DNA from: CAWEHT01 sp963808455
GTDB taxonomy: Bacteria > Chloroflexota > Anaerolineae > CG2-30-64-16
DNA length: 9,699 nt
Direction of reading: 5' to 3'
Assembly: GCA_963808455.1 (NCBI GenBank)
Contig: CAWEHT010000006.1
Coordinates: 1-9,699, forward strand
Numbering within the stretch: the first letter of the stretch is position 1; the number at the start of each line of letters is the position of its first letter. The notes beneath the pieces are model-generated. The model worked only from the letters and a program-made list of their open reading frames with translations, did not search any database and had not been told where the DNA came from. This document shows positions 1 to 8,437 of this stretch, piece by piece. The translations under genes and the position numbers were made by a program.

Positions 1-1
1 A

Positions 2-306
2 CTGTCATCTACTCGGTTCGCGAGTACATCTGCTCTTTGCAGGAAGGCCGCCCAGGCCGTGGGCGGCGGCGTGCTGGCCCTCGACCTCTTCGAGCACGCC
101 GAACGCGGGCTGCTGGTGAACGAGATCAACCACACCATGGAGTTCCGCAACAGCATCGCGCCGACCGGGGTCGACATCCGCGGCGCATGGCCGACTACGT
201 GATCCGGCAGGCCGGAGAGGGGCAACCGCCCCTGCCTGAGCCTGCGCAGGCCTCGGGGGCCGGGGTGCGCAGCGCATTTCCGGCGTCGGCGGGGCTGCCA
301 CGATGA
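2..306 (+). CDS. lysX: LysW--alpha-aminoadipate ligase LysX, 3' end, one frameshift
   Basis: This is the C-terminal part of the ATP-grasp (RimK-like) ligase that joins alpha-aminoadipate to the C-terminal glutamate of carrier protein LysW in lysine biosynthesis. In frame 2, bases 47-178 encode AAQAVGGGVLALDLFEHAER, then a stretch with NEINHTMEFRNS and APTGVDI; the NEINHTMEF block holds the Mg/ATP-binding Glu and Asn typical of the family. Frame 2 then meets TGA at 200-202, but frame 1 carries on from 187 with RMADYVIRQ, the expected LysX continuation, and stops at 304-306. One missing C near 178-180 (ATC CCG CGG CGC ATG) explains the break, so it is probably a base-calling error. After DYVIRQ there are about 30 residues rich in Pro, Gly and Ala, longer than Thermus LysX as I recall it. 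The first ~28 bases do not clearly match LysX. The stop overlaps the lysY start as ATGA. Confidence 0.82.
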   Translation, partial: VIYSVREYICSLQEGRPGRGRRRAGPRPLRARRTRAAGERDQPHHGVPQQHRADRGRHPRRMADYVIRQAGEGQPPLPEPAQASGAGVRSAFPASAGLPR

Positions 307-1358
307 GCGATCGGGCGCGCGTGGCCATCGTGGGCGGCTCCGGCTACACCGGCGGCGAACTGCTGCGGCTGCTGCTGCGCCACCCGGGCGTCGAGATCGC
401 ACAGGTCACGTCGGAGTCACACGCCGGCGAGTTCGTGCACGGCCTGCATCCGAACCTGCGGCCGGGGGGACGCTCGGGCACGCCTCTGCGCTTCACAACG
501 CTGAGCGAGCTGGCGGCCTGCGATCTCCTGTTCCTGGCGCTGCCGCACGGCCAGGCGCAGCGCCAGATCGAACGGTTCGCCGGGCTGGCCGAGCGCATCG
601 TGGACCTGTCGGCCGACTTTCGCCTGCGCGATCCGGAGAGCTACCGGCGCTACTACGGCGAGGCCCATGCCGCGCCGGAGTGGCTGGGACGTTTTGCCTA
701 CGGCCTGCCCGAGATCAACCGCGAGGCGCTGCGCGGCGCGCGCTACGCCAGCGGGGTCGGCTGCAATGCCACGGCGACGATCCTGGCGCTGCTGCCCATC
801 TTCCGGGCCGGCCTCGTGCTGGCTGAGCGGCCGGTCGTGGCCGACGTCAAGGCCGGCTCGTCGGAGGGCGGGGCTTCGCCAAGCGCCGCGTCCCATCACC
901 CCGAGCGCAGCGGCGCCGTGCGTTCCTTCGCCCCAACCGGCCACAGGCACGAGGCCGAGGTGCGCCAGGCGTTGGGATGCGAGGACGTGTATCTTTCGGT
1001 CACCTCGATCGAGCTGGTGCGCGGGGTCCTGGCCACGGTGCACGCCTGGGTGCGGCCCGGATCGAGCGACAAGGAGCTGTGGCGCGCCTGCCGGGCGGCC
1101 TACTCGGCCGAGCCTTTCGTGCGCATCGTGCACGAGCGCGGCGGGATCTATCGCCACCCGGAACCCAAGCTGCTGGCCGGGACCAACCTGGCCGACGTGG
1201 GCTGGGACCTGGAGCCGGCCACGGGGCGGCTGGTGGCGCTGGCTGCCATCGACAACCTCGGCAAGGGCGCGGCGGGCAGCGCAGTGCAGTGCATGAACCT
1301 CATGCTGGGCTGGGACGAGACGACCGGCCTCGACTTCATGGGGTTGCACCCGGTCTGA
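303..1358 (+). CDS. lysY: [LysW]-L-2-aminoadipate 6-phosphate reductase (ArgC-like)
   Basis: This 351-residue NADPH-dependent reductase converts LysW-bound aminoadipyl phosphate to the semialdehyde, the step parallel to ArgC in arginine synthesis. The N-terminal Rossmann motif VAIVGGSGYTGGELLRLL lies at residues 7-24. The catalytic Cys is C154 in GVGCNATATI, and the catalytic His is in GHRHEAEV (H214/H216). FAYGLPEINR (131-140), VKAGSSEGG (182-190) and AAIDNLGKGAAGSAVQ near the C-terminus are family signatures. Length and ends match the family, with no internal damage. The ATG overlaps the lysX stop by 4 bp, implying translational coupling; only a weak GGCGGGG lies upstream. Sequence alone does not exclude ArgC, and LysY can serve both pathways in some organisms. 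The neighbouring lysX, lysZ, lysJ and homocitrate synthase favour LysY. Confidence 0.93.
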   Translation: MSDRARVAIVGGSGYTGGELLRLLLRHPGVEIAQVTSESHAGEFVHGLHPNLRPGGRSGTPLRFTTLSELAACDLLFLALPHGQAQRQIERFAGLAERIVDLSADFRLRDPESYRRYYGEAHAAPEWLGRFAYGLPEINREALRGARYASGVGCNATATILALLPIFRAGLVLAERPVVADVKAGSSEGGASPSAASHHPERSGAVRSFAPTGHRHEAEVRQALGCEDVYLSVTSIELVRGVLATVHAWVRPGSSDKELWRACRAAYSAEPFVRIVHERGGIYRHPEPKLLAGTNLADVGWDLEPATGRLVALAAIDNLGKGAAGSAVQCMNLMLGWDETTGLDFMGLHPV

Positions 1359-1367
1359 GGGGAACCT

Positions 1368-2245
1368 ATGGATGTATTAGTCGTGAAGGTGGGAGGGGGC
1401 GCGGGGGTGAACGCCGAGGCCGTTTGCCGCGACGTGGCGGGCCTCGTCGCGGCGGGCCGCCGGATCGTGTTGGTGCACGGCACGTCGGCGGCCGCGGATG
1501 CGCTGGCAACGCGCGCCGGGCTGCCGGTCCGCCAGCTGGTCTCGCCCTCCGGGCACGTCAGCCGCTATACCGACCCTGAGACGTTGGAGATCTACGTGGC
1601 GGCGGCCGCCGGCCAGGTGAACAAAACGCTGGTTGCGCGCCTGCAGAGCCTGGGCTGCAACGCGGTGGGCCTCTCCGGGGTCGATGGGCGCCTGCTGGTT
1701 GCCGAGCGCAAGACCGCCGTGCGGACCGTGGAGAACGGGCGGCAGCGGGTGGTGCGCGACGATTACACCGGGATGCTGCAGAGCGCCGACGCCGGGCTCC
1801 TGCGCCTGCTCCTGGATGCCGGCTACACCCCGGTGATCGCGCCCCTGGCGCTGGGCACGCAGGGCGAGCGCCTCAACGTGGACGGCGACCGGGCAGCGGC
1901 GCAGATCGCGGTGGCGTTGGGGGCGGGGGCCCTGGCCATCCTGAGCAACGTGCCGGGCCTGCTGGCCGATTTCCCCGACGAGAGCAGCCTGGTGCGCCAC
2001 GTCCCGGCGGGCAACGTCGAGGCGGCCGAAGCCCTGGCGGCGGGGCGCATGAAGAAGAAGCTGCTGGCCGCCCGCGAGGCGCTGGCAGGCGGCGTGGGCC
2101 GCGTGATCCTCGCGGATTCCAGGTGCGCCGAGCCCGTGCGCGCCGCCTGCGCCGGCCAGGGCACTGTCATCGGGGAGCCGATCCCGGAAAGCAGCGGGGA
2201 GCCGTCGCCGGGAGGCGCCGAGCGACCCGAGGGGGATGCCACGCT

Positions 2246-2249
<4 letters not shown>
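1368..2249 (+). CDS. lysZ: [LysW]-aminoadipate kinase (ArgB-like amino acid kinase)
   Basis: This 293-residue kinase phosphorylates the side-chain carboxylate of LysW-linked alpha-aminoadipate, supplying the substrate of LysY. The amino acid kinase fold is evident from VVKVGGG (5-11, K7 for phosphate binding), LVHG (35-38), SGHVSRYTDPETLEIY (61-76), the substrate loop LNVDGDRAAAQIA (169-181), and the ATP-site segments ILSNVPGLL (191-199) and GRMKKKLLAA (227-236). The RYTD form, in place of the RVTD typical of ArgB, agrees with LysZ-type enzymes. The start lies 9 bp after the lysY stop with GAGGGG at 1357-1362 as ribosome binding site. The last ~23 residues (from PIPESSGEPS) are a low-complexity tail beyond the usual ArgB end. 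Its stop overlaps the lysJ start as ATGA. It may also act in arginine synthesis if this organism uses LysW for both. Confidence 0.93.
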
Positions 2250-3429
<1,180 letters not shown>

Positions 3430-3438
3430 CAAGGTGAA

Positions 3439-4626
3439 ATGATGCCTCTCAACCATTATGCCATCATCGAGTTCGAACGCTCCGCGAGGGGGCGAGCAGT
3501 TTATCGGCGCGGAGTTCGACCGCGCCCAGAAAGTGAGGATCGCGCAGGCCCTCGATGAATTTGGCGTCGAATGCCTGGAGCTGTCATCCCCGGTCGCTTC
3601 CTCTGCCAGCGCCCAGGATGTGAAAGCGATCACGCCGGCCTGGGCCTGGCCGCCCGCGTGCTGACCCACATCCGGTGCAGCAAGGAGGACGCGGCGGCCG
3701 CTCTGGAGACCGGGGTCGGCGGCATCGACGTGGTGATCGGCACTTCGTCTCCGCTGCGCCAGTTCAGCCACGGCAAGAGCATGGACGAGATCATCGAGCT
3801 GGCCGAAGACGTGCTGCCGTGGATCCGTGCCCAGGCGCCCGGCATCGAGCTGCGCTTCAGCACTGAGGATACCTTCCGCAGCCGCGAGGCCGACCTCTGG
3901 CGCGTCTACCTGGCTGTGGACAAGCTGGGCGTGGTCAACCGCTTCGGCATCGCCGACACCGTGGGCATCGCGACGCCCGACATGGTCACACGGCTGGTCG
4001 GCACGCTGCGGCGCTTTACGCACTGCGACATCGAATTCCACGGCCACAACGACTCGGGGTGCGCCATCGCCAATGCCTTTGCGGCGCTGGAGGCCGGCGC
4101 CACCCACATCGATACCACCGTCCTGGGGATCGGCGAGCGGAACGGCATCACGCCCCTGGGTGGGTTCATCGCCCGCATGTACACGATCGACCGCGAGGGC
4201 ACGCGGCGCAAGTACAGGCTGCCGCAGCTGGCCGCGCTGGAAGGCATGGTCGCCGACATGGTGGGCATCCAGGTGCCCTTCAACAACTACATCACCGGCG
4301 TCTGCGCCTTCACCCACAAGGCAGGCATCCACACCAAGGCCGTCCTGAACGCCCCGGAGACCTACGAGGCCCTCGATCCGGCCGATTTCGGCCTGACCCG
4401 GCGCATCGCCATCGGGCACCGCCTGACGGGCTGGAATGCGGTCAAGGCCCGCGCCGAGCAGCTGGGCCTGGCGCTCGATGCCGGGCAGATCAAGGCCGCC
4501 ACCCGCTACATCAAAGAGCTGGCCGACGAGCAACCCCTGGCGCAGGATCACGTGGACGAGGTGCTGCGCAAGTGGGCGCTGGGCCAGCTGGGGGTCGATC
4601 CCGGCCTCAGCATGCGGCCAGTCTAA
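3439..4626 (+). CDS. Homocitrate synthase (LysS/Lys20 type), frameshifted near the N-terminus
   Basis: It condenses acetyl-CoA with 2-oxoglutarate to homocitrate, the first step of the AAA pathway. From 3637 to the stop, frame 1 is continuous: LAARVLTHIRC, TEDTFRS, GIADTVGIATPDMVTRL, the metal-binding EFHGHND (HGHND at 4039-4053), GIGERNGITPLGGFIARMYT, PFNNYITG and FTHKAGIHTKAV, all typical of Lys20/LysS rather than isopropylmalate synthase. Upstream, frame 2 (3494-3630) encodes GEQFIGAEFDRAQKVRIAQA and LDEFGVECLELSSPVAS. The first codons (AIIE) are in frame 1, and the expected STLREG is scrambled by about 4 extra bases between 3472 and 3492. A base is missing near 3631-3637. AAGGTG (3431-3436) is the ribosome binding site; ATG 3442 has better spacing than 3439. 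Repaired length is about 395 residues. nifV and lysS-type names are possible, so I give no symbol. Confidence 0.88.
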
Positions 4627-4638
4627 GGGCGGCGATCC

Positions 4639-7293
4639 ATGGGCTACACTTTTGCCGAGAAGGCCCTGGCGCGCGCCGCGGGGTTGCCCGGCGCGGTCGC
4701 CGGACAGATCGTCGATGCCTGCCCCGACGTGGCGCTCAGCCACGACAACAGCGCCGCCATCGCCGGCCTGTTCCACGAGTTGGGCGCGGGGCGCGTCCTG
4801 CATCCCGAGCGGCTCTTCATCGTCCTCGACCACGCCGTGCCCGCGCCCACGACGCAGCACGCCGCCAATCACGCCGCCATCCGGCGCTTCGTCGCCGAGC
4901 AGGGCATCGGCCACTTCTTCGATGCCGGGCGCGGCATCTGCCACCAGGTGCTGAGCGAGGAAGCGGGGATCTGGCCCGGCGGGCTCGTGCTGGGCGCCGA
5001 CAGCCATACGACGCACGCGGGCTGGCTCGGCGCGTTCGCGGCGGGCATCGGGCGCAGCGAGATGGCGGCCATCTGGGCCACGGGCCAGCTGTGGCTGCGC
5101 GTGCCGGAGACGATCCGCATCGACCTGACCGGGACGCTCGCGCCCTGGGTCACGGCCAAGGACCTGGGCCTTTGGATGCTGCGCCGGCTCGCCGAGAGCG
5201 CGGCGGGCCCGGAGGGACGCCCCACGGTCTACGCTGCGCTGGAGATCGGCGGGCCGGGCCTGGCGAGCCTCAGCATCGCGAGCCGCATGGTGCTGCCGAA
5301 CCTGCTGGCCGAGGCCGGCGCCAAGAATGCCTACCTGGAGCCCGACGAGGCGGTGTTCGATTGGCTGGCGCGGCGCAGGGCGCGCGCAGGGGCAGAGGAC
5401 CCGGGGGACGGCGAGGACGCAGACGCCGGGCAGGCGCGCCTGCGTGGCGAGTTTGCGGCCGGCGCGCTCTATCCCGATCCCGGCGCCCTCTACAGCGCCT
5501 GCCACACCTTCGACCTGGCCGCGGTCGAGCCGGCGGTGGCCTGCCCGGGCCGGCCGGACCAGGTCGTGCCGATCGGCCAGGTCGCAGGCACCCCAGTCCA
5601 GCAGGCGTTCCTCGGCACCTGCACGAACGGCCGCCTGGAGGACCTGGCCGCCGCGGCGGCGATATTGCGCGGGCCGGACGGCCGGGCCCGGCAGGTCGCG
5701 CCCGGCACCCGCCTGCTCATCATCCCGGCCTCCAGCGTGGTGCTGCGGGAGGCCATCGCCGCCGGGTACATCGAGACCTTCCTGGCCGCCGGCGCCATGA
5801 TCGGCACGCCGGGCTGCGGGCCCTGCATGGGCAATCACCTGGGCATCCCGGCGCCAGGCGAAGTCACCATCAGCAGCGCCAACCGCAACTTCCGCGGGCG
5901 CATGGGGACGCCCGAAGCCGAGATGTACCTGGCCAGCCCGGCGGTGGTCGCCGCCAGCGCGGTGGCCGGCAGGATCGCCGACCCACGCGAGGTGAGCCCT
6001 CGTGAAGGGATAACTTCCCGGACCTATCGTCCTGAGTTGCCCGGCCCGCCACGGCGTGCTGCGGCTACGCAAGAAACCCCCCAGCGTCATGCTGAGGCCG
6101 GCTCCCTTACCGCGCTTGACGAGTCGGCGTGGCAGGCCGAAGCATCCGCGCCGGGAGTCCCGCGACGGATTCTTCGCTGTGACTCGCCGCAGCCTGAGTC
6201 TTCTTGTCAACCCGCTACCAAGAAACTCCCCGGCGACGGACCCTTCGGCCTGGGCGACCCTGCTCGTCAAGTGCGTCACGGGACCCGGCCTCAGGGTGAC
6301 ATTGGCGGGTTTCTTGGCCGCCCATGTGCCGGCGCGGCGGCATGGGGGACTCAGAATGACAGCGACGGGGCGAGAGCGAAGGGAGTTTCCAGTCAGGCCG
6401 ACTCCCTGACTGCGCCCAGCGACTCAACGTGTAAGGCCGCAGGATCCGCTCCGACTGAGCCGGGCACAACGGATGCTTCGCTGGCGTCCCGCCGCGGCGC
6501 AGGTCGTCTCGTCAACCCGCTCAGCATGACAGCGGCGGAAGCTGTTGTCTCACAGGTCCCAAGTAGCTCACGGGATGCACAGGATGGAAAGGGCGGACAC
6601 GAAGGTCCCCGCATGGGGATGGATGCCTCGAGCGATCCCCTTTCTGCCAGCCATGCTGTCGGTCCGGCACGAGCGGAGGTGCCGGCAACGGCTCTTGCCG
6701 TGAGTACGGACCTGCCCGCCCCTGAGGGTCCCCATCCTGCCGGCGCGAGCTCCCACGCTGACCCGTCGCCTGCGGATGGACTGGCGGGGCGCTTGCTCTC
6801 GGGCCGGGCCTGGAAGTACGGCGACGATGTGAATACCGACGTCATTTTCCCCGGCAAGTACACCTACACCATCACGGACCCGGCCGAGATGGCCCGCCAC
6901 GCCCTGGAAGACCTCGACCCGGCCTTCGCCGACGCCGTGCAGCCGGGAGACATCCTGGTGGGGGGGCGGAACTGGGGCTGCGGCTCGAGCCGGGAGCAGG
7001 CAGCGACCTGCCTGCGCGAGGCGGGCGTGCGGGCCATCGTCGCGGCCTCGTTCGCGCGCATCTTCTTTCGCAACGCCGTGAACAGCGGGCTGCTGCCGGT
7101 CGCCTGCCCCGCGGCGGCCGAGGCCATCCGGCCGGGGGAGACGGTGACCGTCAACATCGAACGGTGCGCCGTGCGCTGCGCGGCGGGCGAGTTCAGCTTC
7201 CCGCCGCTGTCGCCGTCGCTGCGCGAGATCGTGGCGGCCGGCGGGCTGATAGCCATGCTGCGGCAGGAATTCGCACAGCAGTGGCGGGAGTAG
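4639..7293 (+). CDS. Homoaconitase: LysT large and LysU small subunits in one open frame with a long repeat-derived linker
   Basis: The 884-codon frame holds both halves of an aconitase-family hydratase that isomerises homocitrate to homoisocitrate through homoaconitate. Residues 1-452 are the large (LysT) subunit: VLDHAVPAPT (62-71), ICHQV (100-104), GADSHTTHAGWLGAFAAGIG (119-138), and the 4Fe-4S ligands C328 in FLGTCTNGRLED and C393/C396 in GCGPCMGN. Residues 246-270 form a low-complexity loop. Residues ~716-884 are the small (LysU) subunit: RAWKYGDDVNTDVIFPGKYT, GGRNWGCGSSREQA (775-788), and FARIFFRNAVNSGLLPV. Residues 453-715 match neither and are largely encoded by the repeats at 6071-6533. 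In the thermophilic and archaeal enzymes the two subunits are separate, swapped-order-free polypeptides. Either this is a true fusion or the LysT stop was lost and LysU starts on its own. The start follows homocitrate synthase by 12 bp. LeuCD is excluded only by context. Confidence 0.8.
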   Translation: MGYTFAEKALARAAGLPGAVAGQIVDACPDVALSHDNSAAIAGLFHELGAGRVLHPERLFIVLDHAVPAPTTQHAANHAAIRRFVAEQGIGHFFDAGRGICHQVLSEEAGIWPGGLVLGADSHTTHAGWLGAFAAGIGRSEMAAIWATGQLWLRVPETIRIDLTGTLAPWVTAKDLGLWMLRRLAESAAGPEGRPTVYAALEIGGPGLASLSIASRMVLPNLLAEAGAKNAYLEPDEAVFDWLARRRARAGAEDPGDGEDADAGQARLRGEFAAGALYPDPGALYSACHTFDLAAVEPAVACPGRPDQVVPIGQVAGTPVQQAFLGTCTNGRLEDLAAAAAILRGPDGRARQVAPGTRLLIIPASSVVLREAIAAGYIETFLAAGAMIGTPGCGPCMGNHLGIPAPGEVTISSANRNFRGRMGTPEAEMYLASPAVVAASAVAGRIADPREVSPREGITSRTYRPELPGPPRRAAATQETPQRHAEAGSLTALDESAWQAEASAPGVPRRILRCDSPQPESSCQPATKKLPGDGPFGLGDPARQVRHGTRPQGDIGGFLGRPCAGAAAWGTQNDSDGARAKGVSSQADSLTAPSDSTCKAAGSAPTEPGTTDASLASRRGAGRLVNPLSMTAAEAVVSQVPSSSRDAQDGKGGHEGPRMGMDASSDPLSASHAVGPARAEVPATALAVSTDLPAPEGPHPAGASSHADPSPADGLAGRLLSGRAWKYGDDVNTDVIFPGKYTYTITDPAEMARHALEDLDPAFADAVQPGDILVGGRNWGCGSSREQAATCLREAGVRAIVAASFARIFFRNAVNSGLLPVACPAAAEAIRPGETVTVNIERCAVRCAAGEFSFPPLSPSLREIVAAGGLIAMLRQEFAQQWRE
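6071..6533. repeat. Array of about six diverged inverted/direct repeat units inside the homoaconitase frame
   Basis: The unit reads AAGAAACCCSCC, a short gap, GTCATGCTGAGGCCG, then TTGACGAG mid-unit, then AGGCCGAAGCATCCG. Copies seen: A (+) 6071-6148; B (-) 6166 to ~6233; C (-) 6237-6315, whose reverse complement aligns with A over its whole length; D (-, partial) ~6321-6362 around CTCAGAATGACA; E (+, diverged) 6391-6449; F (-) 6470-6533. GTCATGCTGAG at 6086-6096 is the exact inverse of CTCAGCATGAC at 6520-6530, and CGAAGCATCCG at 6138-6148 is the inverse of CGGATGCTTCG at 6470-6480. A/B and E/F are also offset by about 300-305 bp, as if an A-B pair had been duplicated. From memory, GTCATNCTGAG...CGAAGNATC units are a common non-coding interspersed family in metagenomic Chloroflexota and some other phyla. 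No transposase is present. Confidence 0.8.
6534..6780. other. Open linker DNA between the repeats and the LysU domain, no recognisable content
   Basis: This stretch of roughly 250 bases stays open in frame 1 and would encode a Ser/Pro/Ala-rich segment with no recognisable domain. It may be old intergenic DNA that happens to lack stops, which is common at high GC. It contains possible LysU starts: ATG 6613 and GTG 6700 are in frame with LysU. A GGAGGT at 6675-6680 lies about 19 bp before GTG 6700, too far for normal use. No hairpin followed by a T-run was seen. Confidence 0.5.
6781..7293 (+). other. lysU: Homoaconitase small-subunit (LysU) domain, possibly a separate gene
   Basis: These codons form a complete swivel domain of the aconitase small-subunit class, about 165-170 residues, which matches free-standing LysU/LeuD proteins. 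It opens with GRAWKYGDDVNTDVIFPGKY and contains the GCGSSRE substrate-binding loop at 6976-6996. TTG 6793 directly before SGRAWKYG would give a typical N-terminus, with GGCGGGG at 6784-6790 too close to be a convincing ribosome binding site; GTG 6700 and ATG 6613 are alternatives. I list it separately because translation as an independent subunit is as plausible as the fusion. Confidence 0.55.
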
Positions 7294-7372
7294 CGTGGGA
7301 GTGCCGAAGCTCGTAGATTGTAACCATCCAGCAGGCTGGACCCATCACGTGCCAGCCCCACCCGCGGGCAGA

Positions 7373-7391
7373 CCGACTTGCATCCAGTCGG
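7373..7391. other. Perfect 6-bp stem-loop in the gap after homoaconitase
   Basis: CCGACT and AGTCGG pair around a 7-base loop. A second small hairpin, TCCAGC/GCTGGA, lies at 7327-7340. Neither is followed by a T-run, so neither is a standard intrinsic terminator; they may mark the end of the lys transcript or be chance. The rest of the 167-bp gap shows nothing further. Confidence 0.3.
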
Positions 7392-7460
7392 ACGTTCGGG
7401 CAGGGCCAAGATCGCTGCTGTGAACACGGCTTGAGGCTACTGTCTGTCCCAGGGAGCAGA

Positions 7461-8192
7461 ATGATGCCTTGCAAACCGATGAATCGCATCGCCGGAGTGG
7501 ACGGCAGCCGCGCGGGCTGGGTAGTAAGTCTGGCCGACTGTTGGCCTTGCCCCACGCCGCCGCATCTTGTGATCTGTCGCGATTTCGCCGGGGTATTGGC
7601 TGTCACCGCCAACTGCCAGGCAATCGTAGTGGATATGCCGATTGGCCTGCCGTCTGGCAGCGAAATTCGTCTCTGCGATCAACTGGCTCGCGATCTCCTG
7701 GGGCCAGCAGGTAGTAGCCGGGTGTTCAACACGCCTCCGAGGGCCGCGCTCGCGGCTCAGACGCCCGGCGAGTTTCAGCAAAGGCACCGGTGTCTGACCG
7801 GCAAGGGAGCCGAACTGCCTGTATGGGGCATCGTTCCGAAACTTCGTGAGGTAGATGCTGCAATGACGCCTGCCTTACAGGGAAAGGTGTTTGAGTTTCA
7901 CCCTGAGGTGGCCTGGATGTGTTTGAGCGGCGCGACATTATCGTCAAAGCGGAGCGAAGCTGGCCGCCGTGAGCGGCTCGGCCTGCTGCGGTCGGAGGTT
8001 CCGTGCGTGGAGGAGCTCTTGGCCTGGCACCGAGCGCTCGGCAGCGCAGCCCAGGGAGACGATCTCCTGGATGCCCTGGTTGGTCTGACCACCGCGCAGG
8101 CGATTGCCTCCGGCCCGGACTGCAGCCGGCGTCTTCCACCTGATCAACCGCCTGTGGACGAACGGGGGCTCAGAATGGAGATGTGGTATTGA
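7461..8192 (+). CDS. DUF429 family protein (predicted RNase H-like nuclease)
   Basis: This 243-residue protein of unestablished function matches the DUF429 pattern. It has IAGVDGSRAGWVV (10-22), VVDMPIGLPS (56-65), a conserved Cys-Asp before the SSRVFNTPPRAAL block (85-97), PKLREVD (126-132), FEFHPEVAW (144-152), and DDLLDALVGLTTAQAI (200-215) ending in GLRMEMWY. The acidic residues D14, D58, E145 and D201/D204 fit an RNase H-like metal site; nuclease activity is inferred from fold for this family, not shown. ATG 7461 was chosen because AGGGAG (7451-7456) sits four bases upstream; an upstream in-frame ATG at 7431 lacks this. Base composition looks lower in GC than the lys genes and the frame is intact, so it appears to belong to an inserted accessory segment together with the convergent brnTA pair 17 bp downstream. 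Confidence 0.85.
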   Translation: MMPCKPMNRIAGVDGSRAGWVVSLADCWPCPTPPHLVICRDFAGVLAVTANCQAIVVDMPIGLPSGSEIRLCDQLARDLLGPAGSSRVFNTPPRAALAAQTPGEFQQRHRCLTGKGAELPVWGIVPKLREVDAAMTPALQGKVFEFHPEVAWMCLSGATLSSKRSEAGRRERLGLLRSEVPCVEELLAWHRALGSAAQGDDLLDALVGLTTAQAIASGPDCSRRLPPDQPPVDERGLRMEMWY

Positions 8193-8209
8193 GCAAGCTA
8201 ACGTTGTGC

Positions 8210-8437
8210 TCATTCAGGCCCTGGCTTCAGGAGACTGGCGATTTGTATGACAAGGCGCAGAGCTTCGTTTACCGCATCATCGGTCGGAAAAGCGGTCGCC
8301 ACATCGGGAGCGAGCACGACCACATTCGTGCCCTGCCTTCGCTCGGGCGCGAAGCGGCCTTTGGGCATAATCGTCATCTCGGATAGGTCATACTCTTCGC
8401 GCAAATCGTAGTCTTCGGGATCATGTGTTTTCCGCAT
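8210..8437 (-). CDS. Putative antitoxin partner of BrnT
   Basis: This is a 75-residue protein encoded directly after, and overlapping by 17 bp, the BrnT-type toxin. The start is ATG at 8437-8435, giving MRKTHDPEDYDLREEYDLSE; an upstream in-frame ATG at 8494 would run far into the toxin gene and is less likely. An acidic N-terminal half is followed by GRFAPERRQGTNVVVLAPDV and AFPTDDAVNEALRLVI. The segment GTNVVVL resembles the beta strand of ribbon-helix-helix antitoxins, and DDAVNEALR the following helix, but classic BrnA features are not obvious. Small proteins of this GTNVVVLDPDVA type often accompany BrnT toxins (recalled, not searched). It would neutralise the toxin and repress the operon. 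Its 3' end faces the DUF429 gene. Confidence 0.7.
   Translation of the reverse strand: MRKTHDPEDYDLREEYDLSEMTIMPKGRFAPERRQGTNVVVLAPDVATAFPTDDAVNEALRLVIQIASLLKPGPE

Noticed and set aside
417..1349. 310-codon minus-strand frame
   Set aside because: It is antisense to intact lysY, with composition typical of a shadow frame.
4059..6005. 648-codon plus-strand frame in frame 3
   Set aside because: It is out of phase with homocitrate synthase and LysT, extremely Arg-rich, and has no recognisable motifs.
6071..6533. CRISPR array
   Set aside because: Copies are in both orientations, diverged and unevenly spaced, with no unique spacers of constant length and no cas genes.
6071..6780. Insertion sequence or MITE with clear ends
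   Set aside because: No transposase, no target-site duplication I could find, and no single pair of terminal inverted repeats bounding the whole region, although sub-blocks are inverted.
7327..7391. Intrinsic terminator after homoaconitase
   Set aside because: Hairpins are short and no T-run follows either of them.
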